The position numbers and the translations under genes were made by a program. The notes under the pieces are model-generated. The model worked only from the letters and a program-made list of their open reading frames with translations. It searched no databases and had not been told where the DNA came from. DNA of 64,000 nucleotides from Lunularia cruciata (Eukaryota; Streptophyta; Marchantiopsida; Lunulariales; Lunulariaceae): contig OX419762.1 in assembly GCA_948567375.1 (NCBI GenBank), forward strand, positions 2,361,001-2,425,000, in the 5' to 3' direction. This document shows, one piece after another, positions 37,637 to 49,463 of the stretch. The first letter of the stretch is position 1; each line of letters starts with the position of its first letter.

Positions 37637-38083
37637 TGTCACGCCATTTGTAGTATTGCATCTAGATGCTCAGACATTGGAGTTCCAATGATACTAGTTA
37701 ATGGTATTTTGGCAATTACTCATAGACTATGTTTTGATAGCCATATTTCAGGTTTGAAATACTAACTTCATGGCGGAGCCCATTGTCACTTGCACCGTCC
37801 GCACTGTTGGATGTGCCGTCAGTGGGACCATTGGGATGAGATCTAGGTCAAAATCAGGAGTATACCTTAGGAGTGTAGCTCCAGAGAGCTTACTTCTCTG
37901 ATGTTGAGCCCTTGAGTTCCTAGCTAGAGTGGACAGAAAGCTTGCAAGCGTCACATGGAGTCTCTTAGCTAGAGTGGGTGTGGCTTGACTGTAATCAATA
38001 CCTTGTTGGTGGTAAATTGTTGAGGATCAGATCAAGTATTGATCTGAGTTTGATTGATTTGAGTGGTAAACAATCTGATTACA
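37637..38083 (+). repeat. E1 5' LTR
   Basis: 447 bp from TGTCACGCCATTTG to CTGATTACA. It aligns by eye with the 3' LTR (53171-53618) over its whole length with many substitutions, so the element is not young. It lacks the extra roughly 100-bp segment that follows the 3' LTR match. Confidence 0.85.
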
Positions 38084-38139
38084 TCAAAGAAGTGAGTCAG
38101 GGGGAAATTGGATGTAGGAACTACGAGTGTTGGTGGTAT

Positions 38140-38832
38140 TGTAATACTCCAAGGACAAGGGAAGAGACAAAAGACAGATTGCACACTTAAACATTCGATG
38201 CCCCAAAGGAGCACCTTCTCTTTATTATATAGACAAAGAGGATCTCCTCCAAGGGAGCTCCACCCCTGGATTAATTACTTGGATGGGTGACATGTCTGGT
38301 CTAGGTCTTATCTGGTTGGTCAAACAAGCTTTGAATGGAAGGAATCTTTTAGGGAATCTTCATGTAGGAATCATAGAATCGTGTGAGTAAGGTACCGTTG
38401 GAAAGCTCTCGACAAGACAAAGCAAGGGGGAGGGAAGGCCAGCCTTTCCTTTCTTGGGGGAAGATTTGCACAGTTTCAAGGCCTAATTCATCCATTTAGG
38501 CTTCCAAAATTGCATTCAAAGATTTCAAGCATATTTCGATTACTACTCTATTAGTAGAAGTGCCCTTTTGGTGATACCTCTTTCTGATCTATTTATTCCA
38601 TCATGTGTAACATCCTTCTAGATGTTACCAAACCAATTCTCACCTTTAAATCATATGTCTAGCTATTGGTTCTAAGGTTCTGAAGTCTATTTTGGTTTCT
38701 ACCCTATTAGTAGAAGTATTCTTTTGGTGATACTTCTATCTTATCTATTTTGACCATCATGTATAACAACACTCTAGATGTTACCAAACTGAATTTCACA
38801 TCTAGATCATATGGCTAGCTCTTGGTATTACA
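38140..38832 (-). repeat. E2 3' LTR
   Basis: 693 bp with TG..CA ends (TGTAATAC to GTATTACA on the plus strand). Contains CTATATAATAAAG on the minus strand, a likely TATA box. Confidence 0.92.
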
Positions 38833-38839
38833 GACCTCC

Positions 38840-39302
38840 CTCCTTTTAAGATGTAAAGTCCTCGTTATGCAATTGTTGCTCAAATGCTTGCACCAACACC
38901 GGTGCATGTGCCAAATTGGCAGCCGGCTCCAAGTTGCTCCATAGAGGGGGTAACCTTTCCTTTTTACTAGATAGTCCACCCACGGATGACGAGTACCACA
39001 CATGTGTTTTTGGAGAATCCGCTCCACTTCATATTCCTCTATGCCATCAATGAGTGGCGGACAAGGTCAAATGTCTGTGTGGAATGATCTTGGCCTGATC
39101 GGGAAGCATATCTGTGTAGTATGGAGACATGGAACACTGGATGGATCTTCATGTGTGGCGGTAGCTCAAGGTGACAGGCCACAGCACCGATGCAAAAAAG
39201 AATCGAGAAAGGCCCAATAAAACGAGGTCTGAGCTTACGAGGTCCAACTAATGTGAGGTTGGTTGTCGATAGCCACACTTGATCCCCAACATTGAAATCC
39301 AT
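38840..39302 (-). pseudogene. E2 integrase C-terminus and chromodomain
   Basis: 39302-39039 carries the GPF.I module with LELPPHMKIHPVFHVSIL. Then ERILQKHM and VDYLVKRKGYPLYGATW form a chromodomain, which in chromoviruses binds methylated histone H3 and guides integration. One frameshift follows ATW. Confidence 0.85.
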
Positions 39303-39500
39303 GTGCCTATGGTGTGCATCAACATACTGCTTCTATTGATTTTGTGCAATCTATAATCGGTGCTTGGCGCTCTCCACACCTTGTTGTATTCTAAAAACAA
39401 ATGTGTTGACTGCATCGACCTTGGTAGTCACTGGACTGATCTTCATCAAGCTAGAAGGTGTGAAGGGATGCTCACCATACATGAGGAAGAACGGAGTGAC

Positions 39501-40232
39501 CTAGGTGGATGCATTGACTGAATTGTTGTAAGCAAATTCCACGAACGGGAGTAGGGTGTCCCACCTCTCTTGCTCTTCTAAGGTGAAGCCGCGTAACATG
39601 TCTTTGATTGTGCAATTAGCCCGCTCTATTTGGCCATCTGTTTGTGGGTGGTAAGCTATGGACATGGCCGACTTGGTTTTGAAGAAACCAAAGAGTGTTT
39701 GCCAAAACAAACTGGTGAATTGGGTGCCTCTATCGGTGATGAGTACTCTAGACAAGCCATGGTGAGCAAAGACTGCATCTAAGTATAATTGAGCTAGTTG
39801 TGGAGTGGTCACCTCCTTGGTGGTAGGGTGTACATGAATCATTTTGCTGAGCCGGTCCACAAAGACCACGATGGAGTCACTTGAGGTGGTCTTGGGTAAT
39901 TCACAAACAAGATCCATACTCACTTGTTCCCAACGTTGGGTAGGAGTGGGGAGAGGTTGAAGGAGCCCTGCAAGAGCTTGGTTAGAAGCTTTGTTCTGTT
40001 GACAAAGTAGGCAGCTATGCATGTAGTCCATCACGTCGTTGCTCATCTTGGGCCAATAGTAATGGCGCTTGATTGTATCCAAGGTCTTGTCCACTCCGAC
40101 ATGAGTTGCAATGGCCGAATCATGACATTTTGCTAGAATGGTGGTGCGTAATTTTGGGACATTTGGGATCCATAATCTGCCATACCAAAAGGTGAGTCCT
40201 TGGGTGGTGGTGACACCTTTGGATGATTGCAC
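39501..40232 (-). pseudogene. E2 integrase, zinc-binding and catalytic core
   Basis: A 243-codon open frame. The H-H-C-C zinc module (CHDSAIATHVGVDKTL then HSCLLCQQNK) is followed by the DDE core: SMDLVCELP, LITDRGTQFTS and DGQIERANCTI. All three acidic residues are present. The frame ends before the C-terminal domain, which continues at 39302. Confidence 0.92.
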
Positions 40233-40457
40233 TTCTATAATTTGTGGATCAGTTTTTGTAGCAGTCAGAATCTCTAGCCAGAATTCAAGGTTAATCTTTA
40301 ACCTCTATCACCAAGTTGTTTACCATTGGCATGCAGGTGAATGCATCTGCAAGTTGCTTCTTACCTTCAACATAGGTGATTGTCATGTTGAATCGTTGTC
40401 GCCACTCTGCCCACCAAATTTGGCAACGAGATAGATCCTTTTGCGTCTCAAGGTAGA

Positions 40458-41051
40458 CTAGAGGTAGACTAGAGGTAGACTAGAGGTTTGTGGTCTGTCT
40501 CTACTACAAATGCCTTCTCGCCCAGATAGTGCTTCCAATACTTGGTTGCTAGAACGATGGCCAACTCTTCTCGTTCTGTGGTGTGGGTAGTTGCGCTCTA
40601 CCGGTAACAACTTTTGAGAGAAATATGCAATTGGATGCCATCCGCCATGCCACTCTTGTTGTAGGAATGCTCCTATTGCTACGCTTGATGCATATGTAGC
40701 CAACTTGATTGGATGTTTTGGGTCATATCACTTCAAGATTGGTGCATGTAGCAAGGCGGCCTTCAATTTTTGAAAGGCCAATTCTTGTGCAGTTTCCCAT
40801 GTCCACTTCTTCCCCTTGCCAAGTAGTGCCGTTAAAGGCTGTGCAACCTTGGAGAAGTCCTTGAAAAATCTATGATAGAATCCCATCAACCCCAAGAAGC
40901 TCTTAAGTTGAGTCTGATCTTTTGGGGCACTCCATTTTTGAATGACCTCTATTTTATTTGTCAATACTTGAATACCTTTTGCACTTACTCTATGCTCCAA
41001 GTAGTCTACTTCAGACTTGCCAAACTCACACTTTGAGATTTTGGCGTACAA
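40458..41051 (-). pseudogene. E2 RT thumb/connection and RNase H
   Basis: LYAKISKCEFGKSEVDYLEHRVSA and LKSFLGLMGFYHRFFKDF are the typical gypsy RT end; LATYASSVAIGAFLQQ begins RNase H. A stop at about 40725 and a frameshift after VERNYP break the frame. Confidence 0.88.
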
Positions 41052-41069
41052 TTGATTTTGTCTTAGAAT

Positions 41070-41558
41070 CTAGAGGACCTCTTGTAGATGTTGTTTGTGT
41101 TCTGTCATCGTGCTATTATATACTAAGATATCATCCAAGAAGACAATAACCAACTTATCCAAGTATGGATGAAATATGTCATTCATTAGACTCATGAAAG
41201 TGGCAGGTGCATTGGTGAGGCCAAAAGGCATCACAAGATACTCAAAGTGGCCATACTTGGTTCGAAAGGCAGTTTTGTACACATCCTCGTCTGCAATTCG
41301 GATTTGATTGTAACCGCTCCGCAAGTCCAGTTTGGTGAAGTATCTAGCTCCATGGAGTTGATCAAATAGGTCATCTATGCAAGGTAAGGGGTATTTGTTC
41401 TTCATTGTTTGTTGATTGAGACCCCGATAGTCAATGCACATGCGCATTGTACCATCCTTCGTCTTCACAAACAAGATAGGGGCCCTATATGGTGATACGT
41501 TAGGTTGGATGGACCCTTTTTGTAGCATCTCCTCAATTTCAGTCTTACACTCCTCCAA
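41070..41558 (-). pseudogene. E2 reverse transcriptase core
   Basis: A 162-codon open frame with [55 protein letters not shown] and the catalytic [10 protein letters not shown]. All RT catalytic aspartates are present. A TAG after LQEVL separates it from the next block. Confidence 0.93.
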
Positions 41559-42273
41559 CTCATGAGGTGATAGGCAATATGGGGCCTTACAAGGAGGTGT
41601 CTTCCCCGGTAGTGTCTCAATTTTGTGATCTACTCACCTTTGTGGTGGTAATCTTGAGGGTAGATCATCGAGAAACATATCTTGAAACTCATCCAACACA
41701 TCCTTTAATTTCTTAGGAATTTATCCATTGAGTTGTGAACTCTAGAATTCTCTTATTAGACCCATAAAACAAACAATTGCCGTCCATTTGACATATAGAG
41801 GCAATTTCTGCCTGTGTGATTTTTCTTTAACCCCAATGATTGACCATTGGTGGGTTCTCACTACTTTCTTCCTCCAATCCACCATAGGGTTGTACTACTC
41901 CATCCATGGCATGCCTAAAATTGCATCATAACGAGTTTATTATATCACTCGCCACTCAATTGCTTCCTGATATTCTCCTATAGAGAGGGTTACCCGTCTA
42001 GGTAATGATTCAAGCCTCTCTATTTGCCCATTAGGTAACTCTACTTCTTCACTCCCATCTCTCTCTAGATCCATTCCCAATCTTATTGTAGCAGAGCGAG
42101 ACAACAAATTCTTTGTTGCTCTCGGATCTATAATACTCTCACTTGATTACCTTCTAGGATTCCATTCACGACAATCAATTGTGAGGTTGCTTTTCTGGAT
42201 CTTTGCGCGTTATTCTTCTTCCTTCCCTCGCTTCTTTGCTTCCTTATTGAGCCAATAAGGCCACAAGGTACAT
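41559..42273 (-). other. E2 protease region, degenerate
   Basis: Between the zinc knuckle and RT, where the protease belongs. Broken by stops; I could not find a clear D-S/T-G active site. Confidence 0.4.
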
Positions 42274-43292
42274 TTACTGGCAATCTTTGTTTTCCAAAGT
42301 GATTTCCACCTCCTCCTCTTCAATGTGCCTCTCCATGTTGTTCAAAGATTGCCTATACGAAGGCCGAGTGCCTCTAGGGAAACAAGTGCGACAGTTGGTA
42401 GATATGTGCACAATACGGCCACAATTGTAACAATGACTTTGTTTCCTCGAGTCCTTCCTCCTCATGGGACTCCATCTCTTTGTTCTTCTACCCGTCCCCA
42501 CTTCCCTTGAAGCGGGCGTGCTCCTCGATCCTAGAATCAAAGGTTGCCCAATTCCATCGGTATTGGTCCACCCATATGTGGCATTTCTACCCAATAATGT
42601 TGAGGTGGAACTACTCCTTCACCTCCACCTAATGCTTCTGCTATTCTCTACGCACAAGCAATGGCTTCAAATACCGTGCGAGGATTTTGCACCATGACTT
42701 CTTGGCAAATCCGCTCTTTCAACCCTCATTTGAAATTATCGAGAGCTTCTCTTGGACTCATGTTGGTAATTGCAACTTGTAGATCCAAAAATGCCTCCAC
42801 ATACTCTTGTACGTTATTCTTCTGTCTCAATCTCCATAGTCGGGTTTGAGCCATTTGCACAAAATCCACCAATTGGAAATTCTTCAATAGTCCTTCTTGC
42901 ATTGCTATCCATGTGACCTTCCTTCTCTTTGCCAACATGGATCGTTCACAAGCATCATACCATGTGAGGGCTTTATCGATCAAATACCCACATGCAAACA
43001 TGCATGTAGCATGCTTTGTGATCTTTGTTGAGAACAATTGGAAATATTGATTCATTCTCAAGATCCAATTTTCCACTACTCCCATCGTACACTGCCCCTT
43101 GTAAGGCTCAATGTTGCAGGTCTTCTTCATCCGGAATAGCAATGTAGCTTCATCGTTGATAGGGTTCGTAGGCACGGGTGCCTCTCCAAGTACTTCAGTC
43201 GTAAGTATTGGGTTTTGAGACGGCTCTTCTTCTTGCATGGCTTGATCATTCTTGAGGATTTGCACTTGACTTTGTAATGTCTCCATGGTCAT
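42274..43292 (-). pseudogene. E2 gag with zinc knuckle
   Basis: 43292-42726 encodes a retrotransposon gag core (WILRMNQYFQLF, ALTWYDACERS, VQEYVEAFLDLQ). A TGA follows DNFK. The C-terminal part contains CYNCGRIVHISTNC (42432-42391), a CCHC zinc knuckle. Confidence 0.88.
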
Positions 43293-43950
43293 CTTAATCT
43301 CTCAAAATTCATTCAACATCCCTTGCATTCCTTGCACCAGCTCTTGCAATTGTGGATCCATGGTTCCTGCAACACTCAATTGCTAATATGTACTTCAATA
43401 CAAGGTCAATATAATCACCCTGGAAGGTGCATGAACTATCGGAACTACCATTGGGACCTTAGAAGCTATCACTTGTTGATAATACTCATCACCAAAATTC
43501 CTGACCATAAAATCTCTAAATATCACTTTCGATCTCACTACATAATGGATTTCTACCTAAGTGTTGAAAAGGAGAGGATTTGGGACATTCATATCCATTT
43601 TATCATAATAGAATGTAGATTGTCAAATCCAACTCTCTATCATATATCACCACAGGTAGAATCACCGGGTTTGGTGAGTTCATCACTCTGTTCATGAATT
43701 TTGCACCAAAGTAATAAACTAGCGATACCCTCATTTGCTCACGCTAGATGTACATAACCTTGATGTGGAATGGGTTTGAGAATGGAAAGCTAGGTGCGGG
43801 AAATTGTCCTCCCGGTGCATCCATCCTTCCACTCTCTAAAGTCCTTCCTAAGTCTAGTAATTACTCTATGTTCTCCACATCAAATTACTCAATTTCAGTA
43901 GTTCGTGCTATTCCAAGAAGGATGATCCATTCTCTTGGACTAAAACACTC

Positions 43951-43962
43951 GCTCTGATACCA
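43951..43962 (-). other. E2 primer-binding site
   Basis: Reverse complement is TGGTATCAGAGC, the exact initiator tRNA-Met site used by most plant LTR elements, one base inside the LTR. Confidence 0.93.
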
Positions 43963-43963
43963 T

Positions 43964-44707
43964 TGTAATACTGCAAGGACAAGAGAAGAGAGAAAAGACA
44001 GATTGCACACTCAAACATTTGATGCCCCAAAGGAGCACTTTCTCTTTATTATATAGACAAAGAGGATCTCCTCCAAGGAAGCTCCACCATAGGATTAGGG
44101 ACACAAATAGGTGACATGTCAGCAAGCTCCACCCTTGAATTACTTACTTGGATGGGTGACATGTCTGGTCTAGGTCTTATCTGGTTGGTCAAATAAGCTT
44201 TGACCGGAAGGAATCTTTTAGGGAATCTTCTTATAGGAATCTCAAAATCATGTGAGTAAGGTACCATTGGAAAGCTTTTGATAAGACAAAGCAAGGGGGA
44301 GGGAAGGCTAGCCTTTCCTTTGTTGGGAGGGGGGGGGGATTTACACAGTTTCAAGGCCTAATTCATCCGTTTAGGCTTCCAAAATTGCATTCAAAGATTT
44401 CAAGCATATTTCGATTCCTACTCTATTTGTAGAAGTACCCTTTTGGTGATACCCCTTTCTGATCTGTTTAGTCCATCATGTGTAACATCCTTCTAGATGT
44501 TACCAAACCAATTCTCACCTTTAAATCATATGTCTAGCTATTGGTTCTAAGGTTCTCAAGTCTATTTTGGTTTCTACTCTATTAGTAGAAGTACTCTTTT
44601 GGTGCTACTTCTATCTTATCTATTTTGACCATCATGTATAACATCACTCTAGATGTTACTGAACTGAATTTCACATCTAGATCATATGGCTAGCTCTTGG
44701 TATTATG
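43964..44707 (-). repeat. E2 5' LTR
   Basis: 744 bp; matches the LTR at 38140-38832 apart from scattered substitutions and an extra 51 bp around 44090-44140. The outer end reads TATTATG where TATTACA is expected. Confidence 0.92.
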
Positions 44708-46740
44708 GGTATCTCCAAGCTCGATGGATCGTGATGTCTCGATTGAGTAGTTTAGACTTCCTTAAGAGAGAGTGTGTGAGGAAGCACTGGTAGGATTTGG
44801 AGCAAAGGAAGAAGGAATTTGAAGCGGTAGTTGTGATTTTGAGCTCAAGACCAATTTGTTACGAGTTGAGCTCAGAAACTAAAATTGAAGGTGGAATTGA
44901 GAGCAAATCCTCATGAATTAAAGATTGGACAAAACCTATTTTTCCAATTTGGCTCAAGTGAAGAGTTAGCAAAGGATTTAGTGGTCAACCATTTTTAGGG
45001 ATTTACATCAGATTTACGTCACATTTTGTGAAGGAGTTACATCAAATTTTGGTGAAAAGAACTTGAAACCGATCCTCGGTGATCCTCGTAGCTAAGGAAG
45101 TAGATAGGTACTCAAATTATGTCAAATGCCAAATGGTGGCAGAGTCAGTCCTGTGTTGATTTATGAGATAGAGGGTTGTTGATTAACATTCTTGTGATTG
45201 GACCCCCTCCATTATTTGCTTCCTGTTTATGCATCACGTTTGTGTGAGGTGCCCTAAATTTTGAGCGTTGGTGCTTTGGTGTGCTCTCGATAGTGATGCT
45301 AGAGTGATGACTAGTCAGACTATCTTTGTTTCTCTCCGGTGAGGTAGGAAGTGATGACCTACAGAATGAGTGTTGTGATGGTAGGTTATAGGTCACCCTT
45401 GCCCCTAGTGTAGTTGTCTCAGTTAGAGTTACATTAGTGGACAATGTTGAGTTAGTTTTGGCACTTGGTGGTGCTTGGTTAGTATTGGCACTTGGTGGTG
45501 CTCGATTGGTGTTGGCACTTGGTGGGGTACTTGTTGTTGCAGTTTGCGGTTACAGTTGTAGTTGTAGTTACTTTATCACGATGGAGTTCGTGGGGGATTT
45601 CGGAGGAATTAGCTCTACATTACACAGTGGGTTTACTCGGAGTGGTGCTTGATATCAACCTGTATCTCAGGTCCCGGTGAGGGAAGAGATGGACTTTGAG
45701 TTGGAGTTTGACATAGGAGCTGATCCAGTTGAGAGCGCACTTGTTGTGTCCGCATCGTTATTTTGGGATATGGATGAGATTTATGGGGCCTTCAAAGGCC
45801 CTAGGCATTACTCTTGTACAATGAGTACCAATGAGTTGGATGACTTCATCTAGGAGTTTGGTAGTTGGTGTGATTTGCAATAGATGCGGAACCCGACTTT
45901 GTTCACACTCTTCATGGCATGGAAGAGGTTGTTTCAACACTTGGAGGGTCCGCCAATGGACGACTACCATGAGTTCAAGAGAGTTCATTTGGAGGAGATT
46001 GAGTTTGGAGACAATATTGGTCTCCAAACTATATCTCTATCACTTCAGGCTCGGTAGCCAGGAGTAGATCGGCTGTACCTACAAGTTCTAGCTTGAGTAG
46101 TGTTGGTGGAGCTAGTGGATGTGCACTAGCTGGAGTGAGTGTTACCACAAGTGGAGGTACCGCTGCAAGAGGTGGTGTGGAACCGGGGTTTAACCCCATA
46201 GTGGAGTTCTTCTTATGTTTGAGGTAGAACTACCAAGGACTGCGGATTGACAAGTTGAGGAGCTTGCAAGAGTTCCAACAGAAGGCTAGAGAGAGCCTAC
46301 ATGAGGCATACACTTGCATGAGGTGACTGATCAGTTTTACTTAAGGAGTTATTGAGGCCCAAGCAGTCTAGTTTTGGTATAATACAGGGAGTTGCGACAT
46401 AAAGTTGGACAAGGAGTTATGACATAGAGATTGGATAGAGAGTTGCAACATAGAGTTTGTGATGCTACATTGTTACAAGCTACTTTGCCTACTTTGGCAG
46501 TGGTCTTTGGTTTGGCTGAGCGTATTGAGCTCAACATGGTGGAAGAGAGAGTGGTGACATCTGGATTTGGTAGGGAGACCTCATCCACAACTATTACTCC
46601 TTCTAGAGTGCAGTAGAATGCACCACACCCAATTGATTTTTGAGGACAAGGTGGACAACCCAAATCCTATGGAGCGAGTGGATGGCCTAGTGGAGTTAAA
46701 CCCTCACCTTCATTTTTGGGTCAGCAACAGCCAATGAGTA
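44708..46740 (+). pseudogene. E1 leader and gag region, decayed
   Basis: Resumes E1 after E2. Around 45452-45532 a 27-bp unit repeats three times (LVLALGGAW-type peptide). From about 45700 a gag-like frame (LFTLFMAWKRLFQHLEGPP, DDYHEFKRVHLEEIEFG) is interrupted by TAG codons at likely former CAG positions. No clear start is kept. Confidence 0.55.
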
Positions 46741-47762
46741 GTGGTGTTGCTTGTTGGACTTGTGGTGGACCTCACAATCGGAGAGAGTGTAATCAAGGCA
46801 GTGAACCTGATACCTCGAGTGCATCATAGCCAGCACAGAGGCAGTGTGAGCATTGCCACAGATCTGGTCATACTAGTGACCGGTGCTTTGACCTACACCG
46901 GAAGTTACGGAGTGGTAGGGCTTCTATGGCAGGTAGTAGAGGAGCTCCAATTCATGGAGGACAAGGTGGTAGAGGATCTACACCTAGTAGGGGTGCAGTA
47001 CCTGCCCTTACTTCCAATACAGCTATGGCTACTCGGATTGAGCAATTGGAGAAGAGATTAGCTAATATGGCTATTGCTCAAAGGAGATCAAATTCGGGTG
47101 TTGTGGCTTCCACCTTATATATTGGTGATAGAGATGCTTTGGATTTTATGTGCGGAGCAGCACAAGAAGATGCATTTGCAATAGTGACTAGGAGTGCACA
47201 TTGCCTAGAGAAGCATCAGTGGAATTGGACCCACAAAGAGGAGAGGTTGGGAGACAAGTCAGACTTCCCTAGTCTTTCATGCTATCTGAGGCATTGCAGA
47301 CAACATCCATGGTTCTTACACATCCTAGTGCAGGTGTGGTAGGTGGTGATGGAGTGCATGATGGACTTCATGCTAGTCAACCACCTGCTACTACACAGAC
47401 TGAGTCTAACATGATGTTGGGAGCGGCTCAACTGATTATGCGGCATCCTTTGTTTTTGGCTAGTGACATGTTTACATTGGGAGTTGACCTAGCCCCAATG
47501 TTCTAGTTGGCTGCCACACTTTGTGAGAGTAGGGATGATGCGGTTCCTACTACTAGGGCAGAGGTGGTTGGTAGTGGAGTTGACTTGGTTGAGGAGCATG
47601 AGATCTGTTCAGCGACAAGTGGTTTATGGCAGGCAGCAATGACTAGATTGGAGGAGTTGCCAGCTAGACCGGCCTTTGAGAGAGCACGGTTCACACTTGG
47701 TGTTGTCCTATTGAATAACCAAAGGAGGATTTTCCATTTGGTGGAACCTTAAGGGAAGGTCT
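46741..47762 (+). pseudogene. E1 gag C-terminus with two zinc knuckles
   Basis: CWTCGGPHNRREC (46752-46790) and CEHCHRSGHTSDRC (46845-46886) are nucleic-acid-binding zinc knuckles. A glycine-rich stretch and the coiled-coil-like RIEQLEKRLANMAIAQ follow. The frame breaks several times after 47300. Confidence 0.75.
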
Positions 47763-47772
47763 ATACACCATA

Positions 47773-48166
47773 AAGAGTCTTGTTAGACTCTGGTGCGCAT
47801 CCCCTTATGTTGGAGAAGGCGGCAGTGGTCGGTTTGGAGTTACGAAAGACCGATGTAGAGAGGTGTCCATTTCAGATCCAAATATCTCTAGGTGGTGGTT
47901 TGACATAGTACATCACACATGGAGAGCTTGTGGTCCAAGTTCAGCCTGGTCATCCGACTGATAGCTCGGTGGTGAGAGCTCATACTATTGCGACAATAGC
48001 TGAGTCATATGATGTGCTAGTTCGGAGAGCAATGTTATACCCCATAGGTTTCAGCATTGACTATTGGGAGGAGATAACCTCCTATAGACCTGGTTGGCAG
48101 TCTGGTGAGGGACGGGTATGTCGCCTACTAGTACGCTTTAGTAGTGGTAGTCTTGGCTCACTATAG
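47773..48166 (+). pseudogene. E1 aspartic protease
   Basis: VLLDSGAHPLML carries the D-S-G active site; ISLGGGLT and later VLVRRAMLYPIGFSIDYW fit a retropepsin domain running into a linker. A TAG interrupts it after GGGLT. The next block (48297 onward) is in another frame. Confidence 0.7.
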
Positions 48167-48296
48167 TTTGGGACCATAGAAGCATCAGTTTTAGCTTTCA
48201 GTGGTGCAGTTACTTGGCCTAGTGATTTGTTGGGGGGGAACGTCCATACACATTATACTCTAGTACCAGAGGAGATCACTCAGATTTGGAGTACAA

Positions 48297-49463
48297 GTGA
48301 AAATTGTTCCATCTACCTTGGATGTTCCATTGTGGAGTTTAGAGGAGGCATTGCAACAACATGTAGATCGGTTGGTGCAACAGGCTTGGAGTAGAGCCTT
48401 TGTACCATCAGGAGATGAGTGTGAGGATGAGCCTCTAGAGGAAATTGCTTTGACACCTCTAGATACCACACTCATTGCTTGGTAGTATCCAATAGAGGGG
48501 ATATGTCTATTGGAGTTGTTTGGTGGGATTAGCACCAGACTAGTTGCAGTATTACAAGCGGGTATACAAGTAAAGAGGTACTTATATGTAGAGAGAGATG
48601 AGACTGCTAGGCAAGTCTCTCTACATCATGTGGCACACTTGGCCCATTGGTATCCGGAGTTATTACCGATGGTAGCAATCAGAGGTTACCAGGAGGCCCT
48701 ACCAACAAATATTTCCTTAGTGGGGGCGCATGACCTAGAGAGACATAGGCCTATTCACTTGGTGATTTCTGGATGGCCATGTCAAGGACATACACGTGCG
48801 GGCCAAGGTTTGGGTCTTCAAGATCCTTGGTCTAGTGTGTTTTGGGAGATTTTATGGATACTATGATATCTCCAGGTTCATCAGTCCATTTCTCCAACTT
48901 ACCTTTTGAAGAACATGCCTTTGATGGGTGATTCTTGCACTAGAGTGGTGGTGAGTACACATCAGGTCCATTCTTGGATGGAACCTACTATATTGTTAGA
49001 TGCAGCTAGAGTGAGATCACGGGCTCATTATCTTCGTCTTTGGTGGACAAACCTCTCACCCAAAGAGGTTTTACAGCGTGCTTATGATGGGATTCAATGA
49101 CTTGAGCACATCCTTGTTGATGACATCTTGGATGTTGGATGTCAGTCTCAAACAGTGCTAGTGACTGATAGGTCACCTATGGCAGTGGTGAACCTAGTTG
49201 GACAACTTAGAGCCGCATTTCCCACACTCATGAGTTTCCCATGCTCTCATGCGTTTGGAGAGACAGGACCTAGACTTGTTTGGGACTCACAGTTACAACA
49301 GTTGGTGGAGCCCAATGTTGATGAGAGAGAGCAGGCAATGGGTTTTTGCACCAGTATTATCGCTATTCTAGCAGTGTCAGAGGCATCCAGGCATCAAGTG
49401 TTAGGTCAGGCTATGGACCTAAACTCTTTGACCTGGATTGTGAGCCTTGGCTTGGTAGAGTAA
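48297..49463 (+). pseudogene. cytosine-5 DNA methyltransferase domain of E1
   Basis: One reading frame from 48297 to 49463 with only three stops (TAG 48483, TGA 48864, TGA 49098) and no frameshift. Motif I: LELFGGISTRLVAVLQAG. Motif IV: ISGWPCQGHTRAGQG with the catalytic Cys at 48780-48782. Motif VI: LLKNMP where ENV is expected. Motif VIII: RSRAHYLRLWWTNL. Motif IX-like: DEREQAMGF. Motif X: RHQVLGQAMDLNSL. Order is canonical, unlike the rearranged plant DRM enzymes; the target-recognition part is short, about 80 residues. It lies between protease and RT, so it was part of the polyprotein. Motif VI Glu is lost and motif I glycines are changed, so this copy should be inactive. Confidence 0.9.

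Larger units (their letters stand above)
38140..44707 (-). mobile_element. gypsy chromovirus E2, LTR to LTR
   Basis: Flanked by GGTAT at 38135-38139 and 44708-44712. LTRs at 38140-38832 and 43964-44707 differ by few substitutions and one 51-bp indel. Minus-strand order: primer-binding site (43951-43962), gag, zinc knuckle, RT, RNase H, integrase, chromodomain, polypurine tract (38833-38848). That order is Ty3/gypsy with a chromodomain. A handful of stops and frameshifts make it non-autonomous now. It sits in the leader of E1; its LTRs look more alike than E1's, as expected for a younger insertion. Confidence 0.93.

Noticed and set aside
45437-45652. Leucine/glycine/alanine-rich repeat peptide in the E1 gag region
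   Set aside because: It comes from a 27-bp tandem repeat and shows no sign of being a separate gene.
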